A stretch of DNA of 18,988 nt from an uncultured bacterium (GTDB lineage Bacteria; Planctomycetota; UBA1135; GCA-002686595). The notes beneath the pieces were generated by a model that was given only the letters and a program-made list of their open reading frames with translations, had not been told where the DNA came from and ran no database searches. Below are positions 8,868 to 17,849 of the stretch, piece by piece. The position numbers were made by a program, and so were the translations under genes. The stretch covers positions 1 through 18,988 of the forward strand of contig CADEGS010000064.1 of assembly GCA_902826945.1 (NCBI GenBank), given 5' to 3'. Within the stretch, counting starts at the first letter, position 1, and each line of letters starts with the position of its first letter.

Positions 8868-11248
8868 AGGAGCTCCACCCGCTTGCGCAGGATCCACTCG
8901 AGCGAGAGCAGACCCAGCGCGGCCAGGAGGGTGATCCAGCGGTCCCAGGCGTCCTCCATGCGCGAGGAGATCGGCTCGCGGCGCTCCTCGCCTCCGGGGA
9001 ACTCTTCGGCCAGGCGCGCCAGGCTCGCCAGGGTCAAGGCCTGGCCGCCGGTCTTGCGCGACAGGAGCGCCAGCGCCTCGGGGTCGGGCGTCGGGTCGTC
9101 GTTCTCGCGCGAGGGCAGGAGCACCTCCCACTCGACCGAGGCCACGCGCTGGCCGGCCGACTCGATCCAGGCGCGGTGCAGGCCCGGGCGCTCGGGCTGC
9201 AGGGTCGCGCGGTAGACGCCCTCGCGGCCCTCGACCAGGGGCAGCTCGAGCGCGCGCCGCTCGCCGTCGGGGCCGCTCCACTGGATCTCCTGCGCCTCCG
9301 CGCGCGCGGGCTGGAAGTCCTCGTCGAGCACGCGCGCCTCGAAGGCCACGCGCTCCTCGAGGTCGTAGGCCGAGCGCGTGGTCTCCAGGCGGAAGCGCCG
9401 GTCGCCGCTCTTCAGGCGCCCCAGCGCCAGCCAGCGGATCGCGTTGCGCCAGAAGCGCTCGTGGTAGCGGTCGCCGTAGTGGTAGCGCCAGCGCCAGGTC
9501 TCGTCGCTGGCGAGGAACATCGTGCGACCGGCCGGGAAGTAGCCGAGCACGAGCAGCGGGTACGGCTCGCCGTCGGAGGGGTTCGTGTCGGTCGGGTGCA
9601 CGAGCAGGGTCTGCGAGCCCGGCTTGGCGCGCCGCACCGGCATGTACCAGTACAGGCCGTGCAGGCCGTCGGCCTCCTCCCACAGGCGCCGGTTCACCTC
9701 GGGGTCGGCGTGCAGGCGCACGATCTCGTGCGGGCTCTTCGGGTCGGCCAGCAGCGGGTGGAACTCGCTGCGCGTGTCGCCCTCGAACGACAGCACCGGG
9801 TCGAACTCGACCGGCAGCAGGTCCTCGAGCGGCGTCTGCACGAAGGCGCGCGGGTTGTCGTACACGCCGGCCGAGAACAGGAGGCCGCCGCCCGCCTCGA
9901 CGAACTCGCGCACGGCGGTCAGGAACGAGTCGCAGCGCGCCGGGTCGGCCGAGATGGCGTAGGGGTTGACGTCGCCGAGGATGACCACGTCGTAGCGGTC
10001 GAGCAGCTCCTCGCGCGTGACCGGCACCTCGCTCAAGGACGGCAGCCCGGCGCTCGATTCCTGCGGGAAGTCGGGGTTCGCCTGCAGCAGGAAGCACTGC
10101 ACCTCGAGCTTCGCGTCGGCGCGCAAGAGCAGGTTCTTCAGGTAGCGGTACTCCCAGCGGGGCCCGCCCTCGACGTACAGCACGCGCACCGTGGCGGGGG
10201 AGACGTGGACGCCGAACTCGACGAAGTTGTCGTCGGTCATCGTCTCCTCGTCGAGCGGCGGGATCGAGACGCGGAAGCGGCGCTCGCCCGTCTGCAGCGC
10301 CGAGGCGCCCGGCGGCGCGACCAGCCCCAGGCGCCGCCCGGCGGCGTCGAGCGCCACCTCCTCCTCGGCCAGCACGCGCGCGCTGGCGCCGTCGTCGCCC
10401 AGCTCCTCGAGCTGCACCGTCGTGCGCTCGCCGGGCTCCGTGCCGCGGCCCAGGACGCGCACGGTGACCGCCACCTCGTCGCCCTCGAGGGCCTCGCCGG
10501 GCGCCTCGACCAGCTCCAGGATCGCGTTGCGCTGCGGGCGCGTGTCGCCGATCACGACCGTGTGCACCGGCACGCCGTTCGTGCCGGCGATGCGCGCCGC
10601 CTCGGCCACGTCGAGCCCGCCGTTCGAGCGCCCGTCCGAGAGCACGACCACGTCGGTGACGTGCCGGCCGCGGTTGGTCGAGAGCGCCTGCACGAGCGCG
10701 TCGCCCAGGTTCGTGCCGGCGCCGCGCCCGCCGGCCTCGGCGGGAGCGGCGAGCGGCGTGGCCGTCTGCGCGAAGCCGTACAGCGCCGTCTCGTACTCGC
10801 CCTCGCGCAGCAGCGGCTCCAGCCGATCGGCCGCGATGCGCTGCGCGATCTCCAGGCGCGTCACCTGCTCGGGCGCGGGCACCAGGCGCTCGAGCGCGCC
10901 GCGCGTCTCCTGGTCCTTCGCGTAGGCGTCGCGCCGGCGCATGCTGGCCGAGTCGTCGAGCAGCACGAGCACGCGCGCGGGGTGCACCTCCTCGCGGCGC
11001 TCGACCACGACCGGCCGCGACAGCACCAGGAACAGGAGCACGAAGGCGCTCAGCCGCAGCGCGGAGAGCAGCGCGCGCATGCCGGTCGAGAGCGTCTCGC
11101 GCCCGTAGCCGATCCAGGTCACGAGCAGGAACAAGGGCAAGACGACCAGCACGACCACCCACGCCGGGGGCAGGTCGAGCAGCCGCAGGCTCTCGCGCAG
11201 GCCGGGCTGGGCCTCGCCGGCCGCTTGCAGGAGGGCCAGCGCGCTCAT
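8864..11248 (-). CDS. VWA-domain membrane protein with glutamine-amidotransferase-like domain
   Basis: Encodes 794 residues from ATG 11248, which overlaps the BatA-like stop as ATGA. Two membrane segments (about 29-46 and 62-79) precede a von Willebrand factor A domain starting near residue 91. Its metal site (MIDAS) is complete: D98-x-S100-x-S102 in VLVLLDDSASM, T179 in GAGTNLG, and D205 in VVVLSDGRSNGG. A beta-rich region (about 245-350) leads into a class-I-glutamine-amidotransferase-like domain beginning with VRVLYVEGGPRWEYRYLKN (354-372) and including DVVILGDVNPY and GGGLLFSAG. No Cys is present at the expected nucleophile turn, so amidotransferase activity is not expected. A final membrane segment (771-787) closes the chain. 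Known relatives sit next to MoxR, DUF58 and BatA-like genes; here it probably interacts with them through the metal-bearing VWA domain. Exact role unknown. Confidence 0.94.
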   Translation of the reverse strand: MSALALLQAAGEAQPGLRESLRLLDLPPAWVVVLVVLPLFLLVTWIGYGRETLSTGMRALLSALRLSAFVLLFLVLSRPVVVERREEVHPARVLVLLDDSASMRRRDAYAKDQETRGALERLVPAPEQVTRLEIAQRIAADRLEPLLREGEYETALYGFAQTATPLAAPAEAGGRGAGTNLGDALVQALSTNRGRHVTDVVVLSDGRSNGGLDVAEAARIAGTNGVPVHTVVIGDTRPQRNAILELVEAPGEALEGDEVAVTVRVLGRGTEPGERTTVQLEELGDDGASARVLAEEEVALDAAGRRLGLVAPPGASALQTGERRFRVSIPPLDEETMTDDNFVEFGVHVSPATVRVLYVEGGPRWEYRYLKNLLLRADAKLEVQCFLLQANPDFPQESSAGLPSLSEVPVTREELLDRYDVVILGDVNPYAISADPARCDSFLTAVREFVEAGGGLLFSAGVYDNPRAFVQTPLEDLLPVEFDPVLSFEGDTRSEFHPLLADPKSPHEIVRLHADPEVNRRLWEEADGLHGLYWYMPVRRAKPGSQTLLVHPTDTNPSDGEPYPLLVLGYFPAGRTMFLASDETWRWRYHYGDRYHERFWRNAIRWLALGRLKSGDRRFRLETTRSAYDLEERVAFEARVLDEDFQPARAEAQEIQWSGPDGERRALELPLVEGREGVYRATLQPERPGLHRAWIESAGQRVASVEWEVLLPSRENDDPTPDPEALALLSRKTGGQALTLASLARLAEEFPGGEERREPISSRMEDAWDRWITLLAALGLLSLEWILRKRVELL

Positions 11249-13515
11249 GCCTTCCGCCGGCCGTGGCCGATCCACGCCGCCCACAGGGTCTCGAGCACGA
11301 GCGCCGCCAGCGCGGCGCCCGCGAACCAGCGCCACAGCTCGCCGCGGCCGGCCAGCGCCTGGTCGTCGCCGCGCTCGTCGCGCTCGTCGCCGCGCACGTG
11401 CCAGCCCGCGTGCTGCGCCTCGAGCTCGGCCGGCGACATGCGCGCCAGGTCGCCCTCGCGCGGGTCGAGCTGGACCGCGATCGGCAGGCCGGCGCCGTCC
11501 TGCGTCTCGAGCGTCCAGGTGCCGACCTCCTCCAGCGGCCCGAGCGGGCCCAGGCGCCACACGCCGTCGGCGATCTCCTGCGGCTCGCCGTCCACCGACT
11601 GGCGCGAGCCGTCGGGCGCGAGCAGCACGGGCGAGCGTGGGAAGGTCGAGAGCACCGGCTGCAGCGTCTCGCCGACCGCGGCGTTGCGGCGCTCGAGCGG
11701 GCCGCGCCCGGCGTAGCGCAGGAGCTCGTGCACGAGCGGCACGAAGCTGGCCGGCGACTCCGGCAGGCGCGTCCAGTCGGCGTCGATCGTCGTGGTCCAC
11801 AGGAACACGCGCCCGCGGTCGAAGTCGCGCTCGACCAGGAGCGGGCTCGCGGCGGGGTCGTCGAGCGCGGCCAGCACGCGCGCGTGCGGCGCCGGCTCGC
11901 TGGCCACGAAGCCGCGGATCGGCACCTCGGTGAAGAGCGGCCGCCAGCGCTCGTCGGCGAAGAACGCGAGCGCCGGGTGGTCCGCCTGGAAGGTGCTGGC
12001 GCGCGAGTAGCTGTCGCGGCTCTCGGAGACGTGCGCGACCAGCAGGCGCGCCGGCGAGAGGCCGCTGCCGTCGGCGCGCCACAGGCGCGCGTTGAAGGCC
12101 TCGATGGCCTCGGGCTGCGTCGTGCGGTCGCCGAGCGTGATCACGAGCCCCGCGCCGCCCGCGACGCGCCGCTCGAGCGCGTCCGCGACGCGGCGCGAGA
12201 CGGCGCCGGTGTTCGCCAGCACGACCACGTCCTGGCCGGCGAAGTCCTCCTCGGTGCCGGCGAGCTGCGAGAGCGTGCGCGTCTCGACCGCGAACGGCAC
12301 GTAGCCCGCGCCGAGCGTGCCGCCGTCGTCGGTCGGCTCGAGCACGACGCGCAAGAGGCCCAGCTCGTCGCGCGCGACGTCGTCCTGGGGCGCGCCGTTC
12401 ACGAGCAGGACGCGCGCGGGCGGCGGCACGTGCAGGACCTGCGCGCGGCGGTCGTCCACCGCCAGGCGGTCGCCCTCGATCTGCGCCTCGAGCACGTGCT
12501 CGCCGCCCTGCGAGAAGACGATCGAGAAGGGCACCTCGAGCGCCGCGCGCGGCCCGAGCGTGACCTCCTGGACGGGCAGGCGCTCGCCGTCCACGGCGAG
12601 CGAGACGCGCACCGCCTCCTTGGCCGTGCCGCCGAAGTTGCGCACGCGCACGCCGATCTCGGTCGGGATGCCGGGCCCGAGCACGCCCGCCAGCGGCGCG
12701 ATCGCCTCCACGCCGAGGTTGGCGGGCAGCGGCTCGGGCGCGCCCAGGTCCTCGACGACGACGTCCACGCCCAGCGCGACCAGCCGGTCGAGCGCGCGCG
12801 CGAGCGGCGAGGCGAGCTCCGCGCCCGTCGGCGCGCCGCCCGTCGGCGCGTCGGGCGCGGCGGCGGGCGCCAGGCTGAACGTGTCGCGCTGCAGGTCGCT
12901 CAGGATGCGCAGCTCGAGGTCCTCGCCGTCGCGGCCGCCGAGCTCGCGCTCCAGGTCGCCCGCGATCTCGGCCAGGCAGGCGGCGAGGTCGAGCGGCTCG
13001 TCGCGCGGGCGCGCGAGCGTGCTCAGCATGGAGAGGCCGTCCTCGGGCGAGCGCGCGGAGAGCAGGCGCGGGCGCGCGCCGCCCAGCACGAGGCGCAGGC
13101 GGTCGCCGCGCGTGCCGTCGAGCTCGCCCAGGATCTCGCGCGCGCGCTCGACCTCGGCCTCGAACACGCTGCCGACGTTCTCGCGGTAGCCGGTCGAGGC
13201 CGAGCCGTCGAGCAAGAGGACGACGTCGCGGCGGCGCTCGGTCAGGGGCGCCAGCGGGCTCTCGCCGCCCGCGAAGGGCCGCGCGACGGCGAAGGCGAGC
13301 AGGGCCACCGCGGCCATGCGCAGGAGCAGCAGCAGCAGGCTCTCCAGGCGCGCGCGCCGGCGCGTGCGCCGGTAGGCCTCGAGCACGAAGCGCATCGCCG
13401 CCCACGGCATCGGCTTGTGCCGCTGGCGGTTCAGCAGGTGGATGACGAGCGGCACCGCGGCCAGCAGGGCGCCCCAGGCCAGGGCGGGGTGGACCAGTCC
13501 CTCGAAGAACCCCAT
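11245..13515 (-). CDS. BatA-like VWA membrane protein
   Basis: Encodes 756 residues from ATG 13515, 4 bp after the DUF58 stop. The N-terminus is a classical BatA N-terminal region: a membrane helix ending in AAVPLVIHLLNRQRHKPMPW, a basic stretch (TRRRARLE), then a second helix (about 59-79) ending ARPF. A VWA domain follows, with D103-x-S105-x-S107 in LLLDGSAST and an acidic residue at D207 (ILSDLQ). The MIDAS threonine is not found; its expected position reads EPLDLAACL (173-181). Downstream are a CARDB/Ig-like region (about 265-360), a Rossmann-type region with RVLLVNGAPQDD, the phrase TFQADHPALAFFADERW, and a C-terminal membrane helix (about 729-748) followed by RRKA. In Bat systems these proteins lie beside MoxR and DUF58 proteins, as here, but BatB, BatC and BatD are not visible in the window. 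The name Bacteroides aerotolerance is historical and does not fix the function here. Confidence 0.94.
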   Translation of the reverse strand: MGFFEGLVHPALAWGALLAAVPLVIHLLNRQRHKPMPWAAMRFVLEAYRRTRRRARLESLLLLLLRMAAVALLAFAVARPFAGGESPLAPLTERRRDVVLLLDGSASTGYRENVGSVFEAEVERAREILGELDGTRGDRLRLVLGGARPRLLSARSPEDGLSMLSTLARPRDEPLDLAACLAEIAGDLERELGGRDGEDLELRILSDLQRDTFSLAPAAAPDAPTGGAPTGAELASPLARALDRLVALGVDVVVEDLGAPEPLPANLGVEAIAPLAGVLGPGIPTEIGVRVRNFGGTAKEAVRVSLAVDGERLPVQEVTLGPRAALEVPFSIVFSQGGEHVLEAQIEGDRLAVDDRRAQVLHVPPPARVLLVNGAPQDDVARDELGLLRVVLEPTDDGGTLGAGYVPFAVETRTLSQLAGTEEDFAGQDVVVLANTGAVSRRVADALERRVAGGAGLVITLGDRTTQPEAIEAFNARLWRADGSGLSPARLLVAHVSESRDSYSRASTFQADHPALAFFADERWRPLFTEVPIRGFVASEPAPHARVLAALDDPAASPLLVERDFDRGRVFLWTTTIDADWTRLPESPASFVPLVHELLRYAGRGPLERRNAAVGETLQPVLSTFPRSPVLLAPDGSRQSVDGEPQEIADGVWRLGPLGPLEEVGTWTLETQDGAGLPIAVQLDPREGDLARMSPAELEAQHAGWHVRGDERDERGDDQALAGRGELWRWFAGAALAALVLETLWAAWIGHGRRKA

Positions 13516-13519
13516 GGCC

Positions 13520-14431
13520 TCAGCTCGAGACCCGCACGCGCGCGCTGCGGTGCGCCAGGTAGGTCGAGAGCGCGACGTCGAGCGGCGTCTGGGTGGTGAG
13601 CGGCACGAAGTCGGCGCCCAGCGCGTGCGCGCGCTGCTCGAGCTCGGCCTGGTGGCGCCGGATCTCCTCGCGGTAGGCGGCGCGGATCGCCTTGGGATCG
13701 ACCTTCACGCGCCCGGTGCCCTCGAGGCCGTCCAGGCGGTGCAGCGCATCGAAGTCGAAGGCGAGCTCCTGGGGGTCGAGGATCTGGAACAGGATCGGCT
13801 CGTGCCCCGCGTGCGTGAGCCGGCGCATGCCCTCGACGAGCTTGTCCGTCTCGTCGAAGAAGTCCGAGAACACGGCCACGATCCCGCGCCGCCGCAGGCG
13901 CCCGGCGATCCAGCCCAGCACCTTGCCGACGTTCGTCGCGCCGCGCGGCTCGGCGCGCTCGAGCATCGTCACGATCTCCACGGCCTGGTGCGCGCCGTTG
14001 CGCGGCGCCACCTTGTCGCGCACGCCCTCGTCGAACAGCACCAGGCCGGCCGCGTCGCGCTGGCGCAGCACGAGGTGGCCGAGCGCGGCCGCGCACCAGC
14101 GCGCGTAGGTGAACTTGCTCCAGCGGCCCGAGGCGTAGGCCATCGACTCCGACGCGTCCACCAGCAGGTGGCAGCTGAAGTTCGTCTCCTCGACGAACTC
14201 CTTCACGACCAGGCGGTTCGAGCGCGCGAAGATCTTCCAGTCGACGCGCCGCAGCTCGTCGCCCGGCACGTACTGGCGGTGCTGCGCGAACTCGATCGAG
14301 CTGCCGCGGTGCGGCGAGCGGTGGTGCCCCGCCATGAAGCCCTCGACCACCGTGCGCGCGACCAGCGACAGGCCGGTCAACCGGTCGAGCAGCGCCGGGT
14401 CGAACGAGGAGGAGCCGCGCGCCTCAGCCAT
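13520..14431 (-). CDS. DUF58 domain protein (VWA-like fold)
   Basis: Encodes 303 residues, close to the usual length of compact DUF58 proteins. The DUF58 signature is clear: a GDELRRVDWKIFARSNRL block (57-74) followed by VVKEFVEE. The C-terminal VWA-like fold has D92-x-S94-x-S96 in LLVDASESM, T166 in RGATNVG and D190 in VAVFSDFFDE, so the metal site appears intact. No signal peptide or membrane segment is seen, so the protein should be cytoplasmic or peripherally bound. A GAGGGA (14443-14438) lies 6 nt before the ATG and supports this start. DUF58 genes nearly always sit next to moxR, as here, and the MoxR ATPase is believed to act on or with the VWA domain. It is the first gene of a tight chain of seven genes running to the left edge. 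Confidence 0.95.
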   Translation of the reverse strand: MAEARGSSSFDPALLDRLTGLSLVARTVVEGFMAGHHRSPHRGSSIEFAQHRQYVPGDELRRVDWKIFARSNRLVVKEFVEETNFSCHLLVDASESMAYASGRWSKFTYARWCAAALGHLVLRQRDAAGLVLFDEGVRDKVAPRNGAHQAVEIVTMLERAEPRGATNVGKVLGWIAGRLRRRGIVAVFSDFFDETDKLVEGMRRLTHAGHEPILFQILDPQELAFDFDALHRLDGLEGTGRVKVDPKAIRAAYREEIRRHQAELEQRAHALGADFVPLTTQTPLDVALSTYLAHRSARVRVSS

Positions 14432-14542
14432 CGCGCGTCCCTCGCTCCCTCTGCGTGTGGGCGCTCGCGGTCGGGAGCGGAGGCCGCCCCGGACCGCGCT
14501 GCGCCGCCGTGCGGGTGTGCATGTCGTGCCTCGCGTCGGGGC
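14432..14542 (-). other. 111-bp gap between moxR and DUF58 gene
   Basis: This is the only sizeable break inside the moxR block. It is GC-rich throughout, with no A/T-rich promoter-like box and no T-tract terminator. It contains the DUF58 ribosome site at 14438-14443. A 32-codon frame (ATG 14522, TGA 14424-14426) spans most of it and overlaps the DUF58 start by 8 nt; its Arg/Pro-rich product resembles nothing I know. I regard moxR and the DUF58 gene as probably cotranscribed. Confidence 0.5.
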
Positions 14543-15583
<1,041 letters not shown>

Positions 15584-15587
15584 GGCT

Positions 15588-15592
15588 CTCCT
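15588..15592 (-). promoter_or_regulatory. Ribosome binding site of moxR
   Basis: The minus strand reads AGGAG, four bases before ATG 15583. It decides the start of moxR against the 34-codon upstream extension, which has no comparable site. Confidence 0.7.
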
Positions 15593-15621
15593 GGGGATGG
15601 TGCGGGGGGGGACGGCGCCGG

Positions 15622-15636
15622 CCCGGGCCGCCCGGG
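15622..15636 (-). promoter_or_regulatory. GC-rich inverted repeat in the moxR leader
   Basis: The minus strand reads CCCGGG-CGG-CCCGGG, a 6-bp stem with a 3-nt loop, about 40 nt before the moxR start. It is followed by a run of eight C (15611-15604) and then the ribosome site. If the leader is transcribed, the hairpin would be very stable and could affect moxR translation. Chance formation is possible in such GC-rich DNA. Confidence 0.3.
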
Positions 15637-15683
15637 AACGCGCGCTGGCGGTCTTTTCGGATGCCCTGGGCCGGAACTTCCCC

Positions 15684-15691
15684 ATTTAATA
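15684..15691 (-). promoter_or_regulatory. A/T-only octamer, candidate -10 region
   Basis: The minus strand reads TATTAAAT inside an otherwise GC-saturated gap, about 100 nt before the moxR start. It is similar to a -10 box. The best -35-like hexamer, TTGCCC at 15720-15715, is 23 bp away, too far for a standard sigma-70 promoter. A small GGAA-C-TTCC palindrome (15673-15681 on the plus strand) lies just downstream. The octamer marks the likeliest promoter zone, not a proven promoter. Confidence 0.35.
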
Positions 15692-15740
15692 CGCCCCCGG
15701 AGCCCCGCCACGAGGGGCAAGCGTGTGAAAGCTCGGTCAG

Positions 15741-15770
15741 GCCGCGCGGGAGTCGCGTCGGACCCGCGGC
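15741..15770 (-). terminator. Hairpin directly after the propeller-gene stop
   Basis: GCCGCG(C)GG at 15741-15749 pairs with CCCGCGGC at 15763-15770 (8 bp with one bulged base). It abuts the TGA at 15771-15773 on its 3' side. There is no T-tract after it, so it is at best a non-canonical terminator or an mRNA 3'-end stabiliser. It separates the eno-side genes from the moxR block. Confidence 0.35.
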
Positions 15771-17849
15771 TCAGCGGGCGGCGAAGGCCCACAGCCGGTC
15801 GCGGCCGAGCACCACGACCCGCGCGCCGCGGGCGAAGAGCTCGCCGCCCGGCAGCGAGCGCCCGCGCTCGTCGTCCCCCTCGACCGCGAGGGGCGCGTAG
15901 TCGAGCAGGTACAGCTCGCGCGCGCGGTCGAACAGGTAGACGCCGCGCTCGGTGGCCGCGAGCGCGCGCTCCGCGCCGGCCAGGCCGGCGCCGCGGAAGC
16001 GCTCGCGCGGGGCGAGGTGCAGCGCCTCGAGCGGGTCGGTGCCGTCCTCTCCCCAGCGCACGAGCCCCCGCGCCGCGCCGGCGCGCGCCAGCAGGAGGGT
16101 CCCGTCCGCGTCGCCGCCGACCAGCCCCTCGGCCTCGTCGATGCGGTGGGGCTGTCCGGCGAACAGGTCCTCGCGCCGCGGCTCGGGGCCCGCGAGCGGG
16201 ACGCCGCGCAGCCGGTAGAGCACGTCCGAGTCCACGGGGTCCCACAGGAGGGCGGGCTCGCCGCCCGCGGCGGGGAGCGGCAAAGGCCCGGTGCCGCTCC
16301 AGCCCGGGTCGTTCGTCGCGCGCCGGCGGATGGCGAGCGCCCAGCACGGCCGCCCGTCGCACAGGTCGACGAGCGCGCCGGCGCCGAGCGTCGTGCCGGC
16401 GAAGACGCGCTCGCCGAGCACGAGCGGCGCGGGGGCGGCGAGGCGCGGCCCCGGCCCGCTCCCGAAGCGCCCGCCGCCCGGCGACAGGTCGGCGCCCTGC
16501 GCGAGCAGGCGCCGCCAGACCGGCGCGCCGGTCTCCAGGTCGAAGGCGAGCAGCCAGGCGCGCTCCTCGGCCCCCGACTCGCGCGCCGCGACGAGCACCA
16601 GCGAGCCGGCGACGCGCGGCGCGGGCTGGAGCTCCGGGCCGCCCTCGCTCGCCAGCGCGGGATCGATCGTGCGCTCGCCCTCGGGCGTCACGCGCGCGGC
16701 GCCGCTGACGGCCCAGCGGAGGCGCGGGCCGCCGTCCTCGAGGGCCACGCACACGAGCGCGTTGGGCTCGACCTCGCCCTCCTCGCCGGCGGGCGCGACG
16801 GCGCGGCCGAGCGTGAGCACGAGCAGGGTCGCGCCGCCCGCCCCGCGCGCGACGGCGGGCGCGAGCCCCCAGCCCGGCGCGAGGCTCGAGGCGTGGGGCG
16901 CGGGCTGCGTGCCGAGCCAGTCGCCGACGAGCTCCTGCGGCGAGAACGCGCGCACGAGGCGCGGGCGCGCGCCGGAGAGGTCCACCTCGTGCACGCGCGA
17001 GGCGCTCTGCACCACGGCGCGCTCGTCGGAGAGCCACGCGAGCCCCGGGCGCACGCCGCGCTGCGGCAGGAGCGTGCGCTCGTCCGACGCCTCCTGCACG
17101 GGATCGGGGAGCGCGAGCACGCCGCGCGGCTCGAGCCGCGTCGCGCCCTCCCAGGCCTGCGCCGGCTGCGCGGAGGGCGGCGCGAGGCGCGCGGCGCGCG
17201 CGCCGGTCGCGCGGCGCGCGCCGTCGTCGTCGGCCAGGCGCGCCAGGCGCTCGGCGCGCGCGAGCAGGCCGCGCGCGCGCGTCTCGTGGCCGGCCTCGAG
17301 CGCCAGCTCGGCCGCGCCGAGCGCCGCGCTCCACGCCGCGCGCGTCGCGGGGAACGAGCGCTCCAGCGCGAGCAGGCGCGCGTCGAGCGCGTCGCGGCGC
17401 GAGAGCGCGCCCGCCAGCGCCGCCTGCGCGGCGGGCTCGAAGCGCTCGCGCCAGGCCGCGCGCCCCTCCGGCGCCAGCGCCTCGAGCCGGCGCACCACCG
17501 CGGCCCACGCGCCCTCGGTGAGCTCGCCCGGCGCCGGGCCGGCGGGCACCGAGCCCTCGGGCGCGCTGGCCTCGAGGGCGCCGAACCAGTCCTCGAAGGC
17601 CGCGCCGCGCGCGCGCGCGGCGTCGTCGCCGGCGAGCTCGCCCGCGCGCGCCAGCGACGCGTCGCCGCTCGCGAGCAGCGCCTGCGCCGCGCTCGCGACC
17701 GGCAGGAACACGTCGTTCTGCAGCGGACGCTCGCCGAGCGGCGAGCGCGGCGGCTCCTCGCGCTCGGCGATCTCGAGCGCGTCCTCCTCGAGGCCCTCGT
17801 CCTGCTGCGCCGCGGCGCACAGCACGAGCGCGAGGGCGAGCGCGCTCAC
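15771..17849 (-). CDS. Exported single beta-propeller (PQQ-like) protein with helical module
   Basis: Encodes 692 residues from GTG 17849, which overlaps the FtsB-like stop as GTGA. A short signal peptide (MSALALALVLCAAAQQ) is likely cleaved after AAA; LVLC is a poor lipobox, though a lipoprotein cannot be fully excluded. Residues about 50-215 are Ala-rich helices. Residues about 235-692 form a propeller with PQQ-like blade motifs such as AFDLETGAPVW, ALVDLCDGRPCW and VYLFDRARELY, more degenerate than in the 1502-residue protein. Residues 133-193 contain WRERFEP, FPATR and GHETRAR, which align with the module of the larger protein at 128-186, so the two are probably paralogues. An upstream start would add shadow sequence from the FtsB-like gene and would bury the signal peptide. 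Function unknown; binding or scaffold role inferred. Confidence 0.88.
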   Translation of the reverse strand: MSALALALVLCAAAQQDEGLEEDALEIAEREEPPRSPLGERPLQNDVFLPVASAAQALLASGDASLARAGELAGDDAARARGAAFEDWFGALEASAPEGSVPAGPAPGELTEGAWAAVVRRLEALAPEGRAAWRERFEPAAQAALAGALSRRDALDARLLALERSFPATRAAWSAALGAAELALEAGHETRARGLLARAERLARLADDDGARRATGARAARLAPPSAQPAQAWEGATRLEPRGVLALPDPVQEASDERTLLPQRGVRPGLAWLSDERAVVQSASRVHEVDLSGARPRLVRAFSPQELVGDWLGTQPAPHASSLAPGWGLAPAVARGAGGATLLVLTLGRAVAPAGEEGEVEPNALVCVALEDGGPRLRWAVSGAARVTPEGERTIDPALASEGGPELQPAPRVAGSLVLVAARESGAEERAWLLAFDLETGAPVWRRLLAQGADLSPGGGRFGSGPGPRLAAPAPLVLGERVFAGTTLGAGALVDLCDGRPCWALAIRRRATNDPGWSGTGPLPLPAAGGEPALLWDPVDSDVLYRLRGVPLAGPEPRREDLFAGQPHRIDEAEGLVGGDADGTLLLARAGAARGLVRWGEDGTDPLEALHLAPRERFRGAGLAGAERALAATERGVYLFDRARELYLLDYAPLAVEGDDERGRSLPGGELFARGARVVVLGRDRLWAFAAR

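Noticed and set aside
4440..9215. 1591-codon open frame on the plus strand
   Set aside because: It is antisense to the propeller gene and exists because stop codons are rare in this GC-rich DNA. Its product is a run of Arg, Ala, Gly and Gln without domain motifs, while the opposite strand has a signal peptide and clear PQQ-like blades.
15584..15685. 34-codon N-terminal extension of moxR
   Set aside because: Arg/Ala-rich, not like MoxR N-termini, and the only good ribosome site is in front of ATG 15583.
15771..17849. Quinoprotein (PQQ) dehydrogenase function for the propeller proteins
   Set aside because: Blade motifs are present, but no dehydrogenase active-site context or cytochrome CxxCH is visible in either propeller protein, so only the fold is claimed.
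17816..17849. Lipoprotein signal in the single-propeller protein
   Set aside because: The Cys sits in LVLC, with Leu at -1 instead of Gly, Ala or Ser, and is followed by a good signal-peptidase I site (AAA-QQ).
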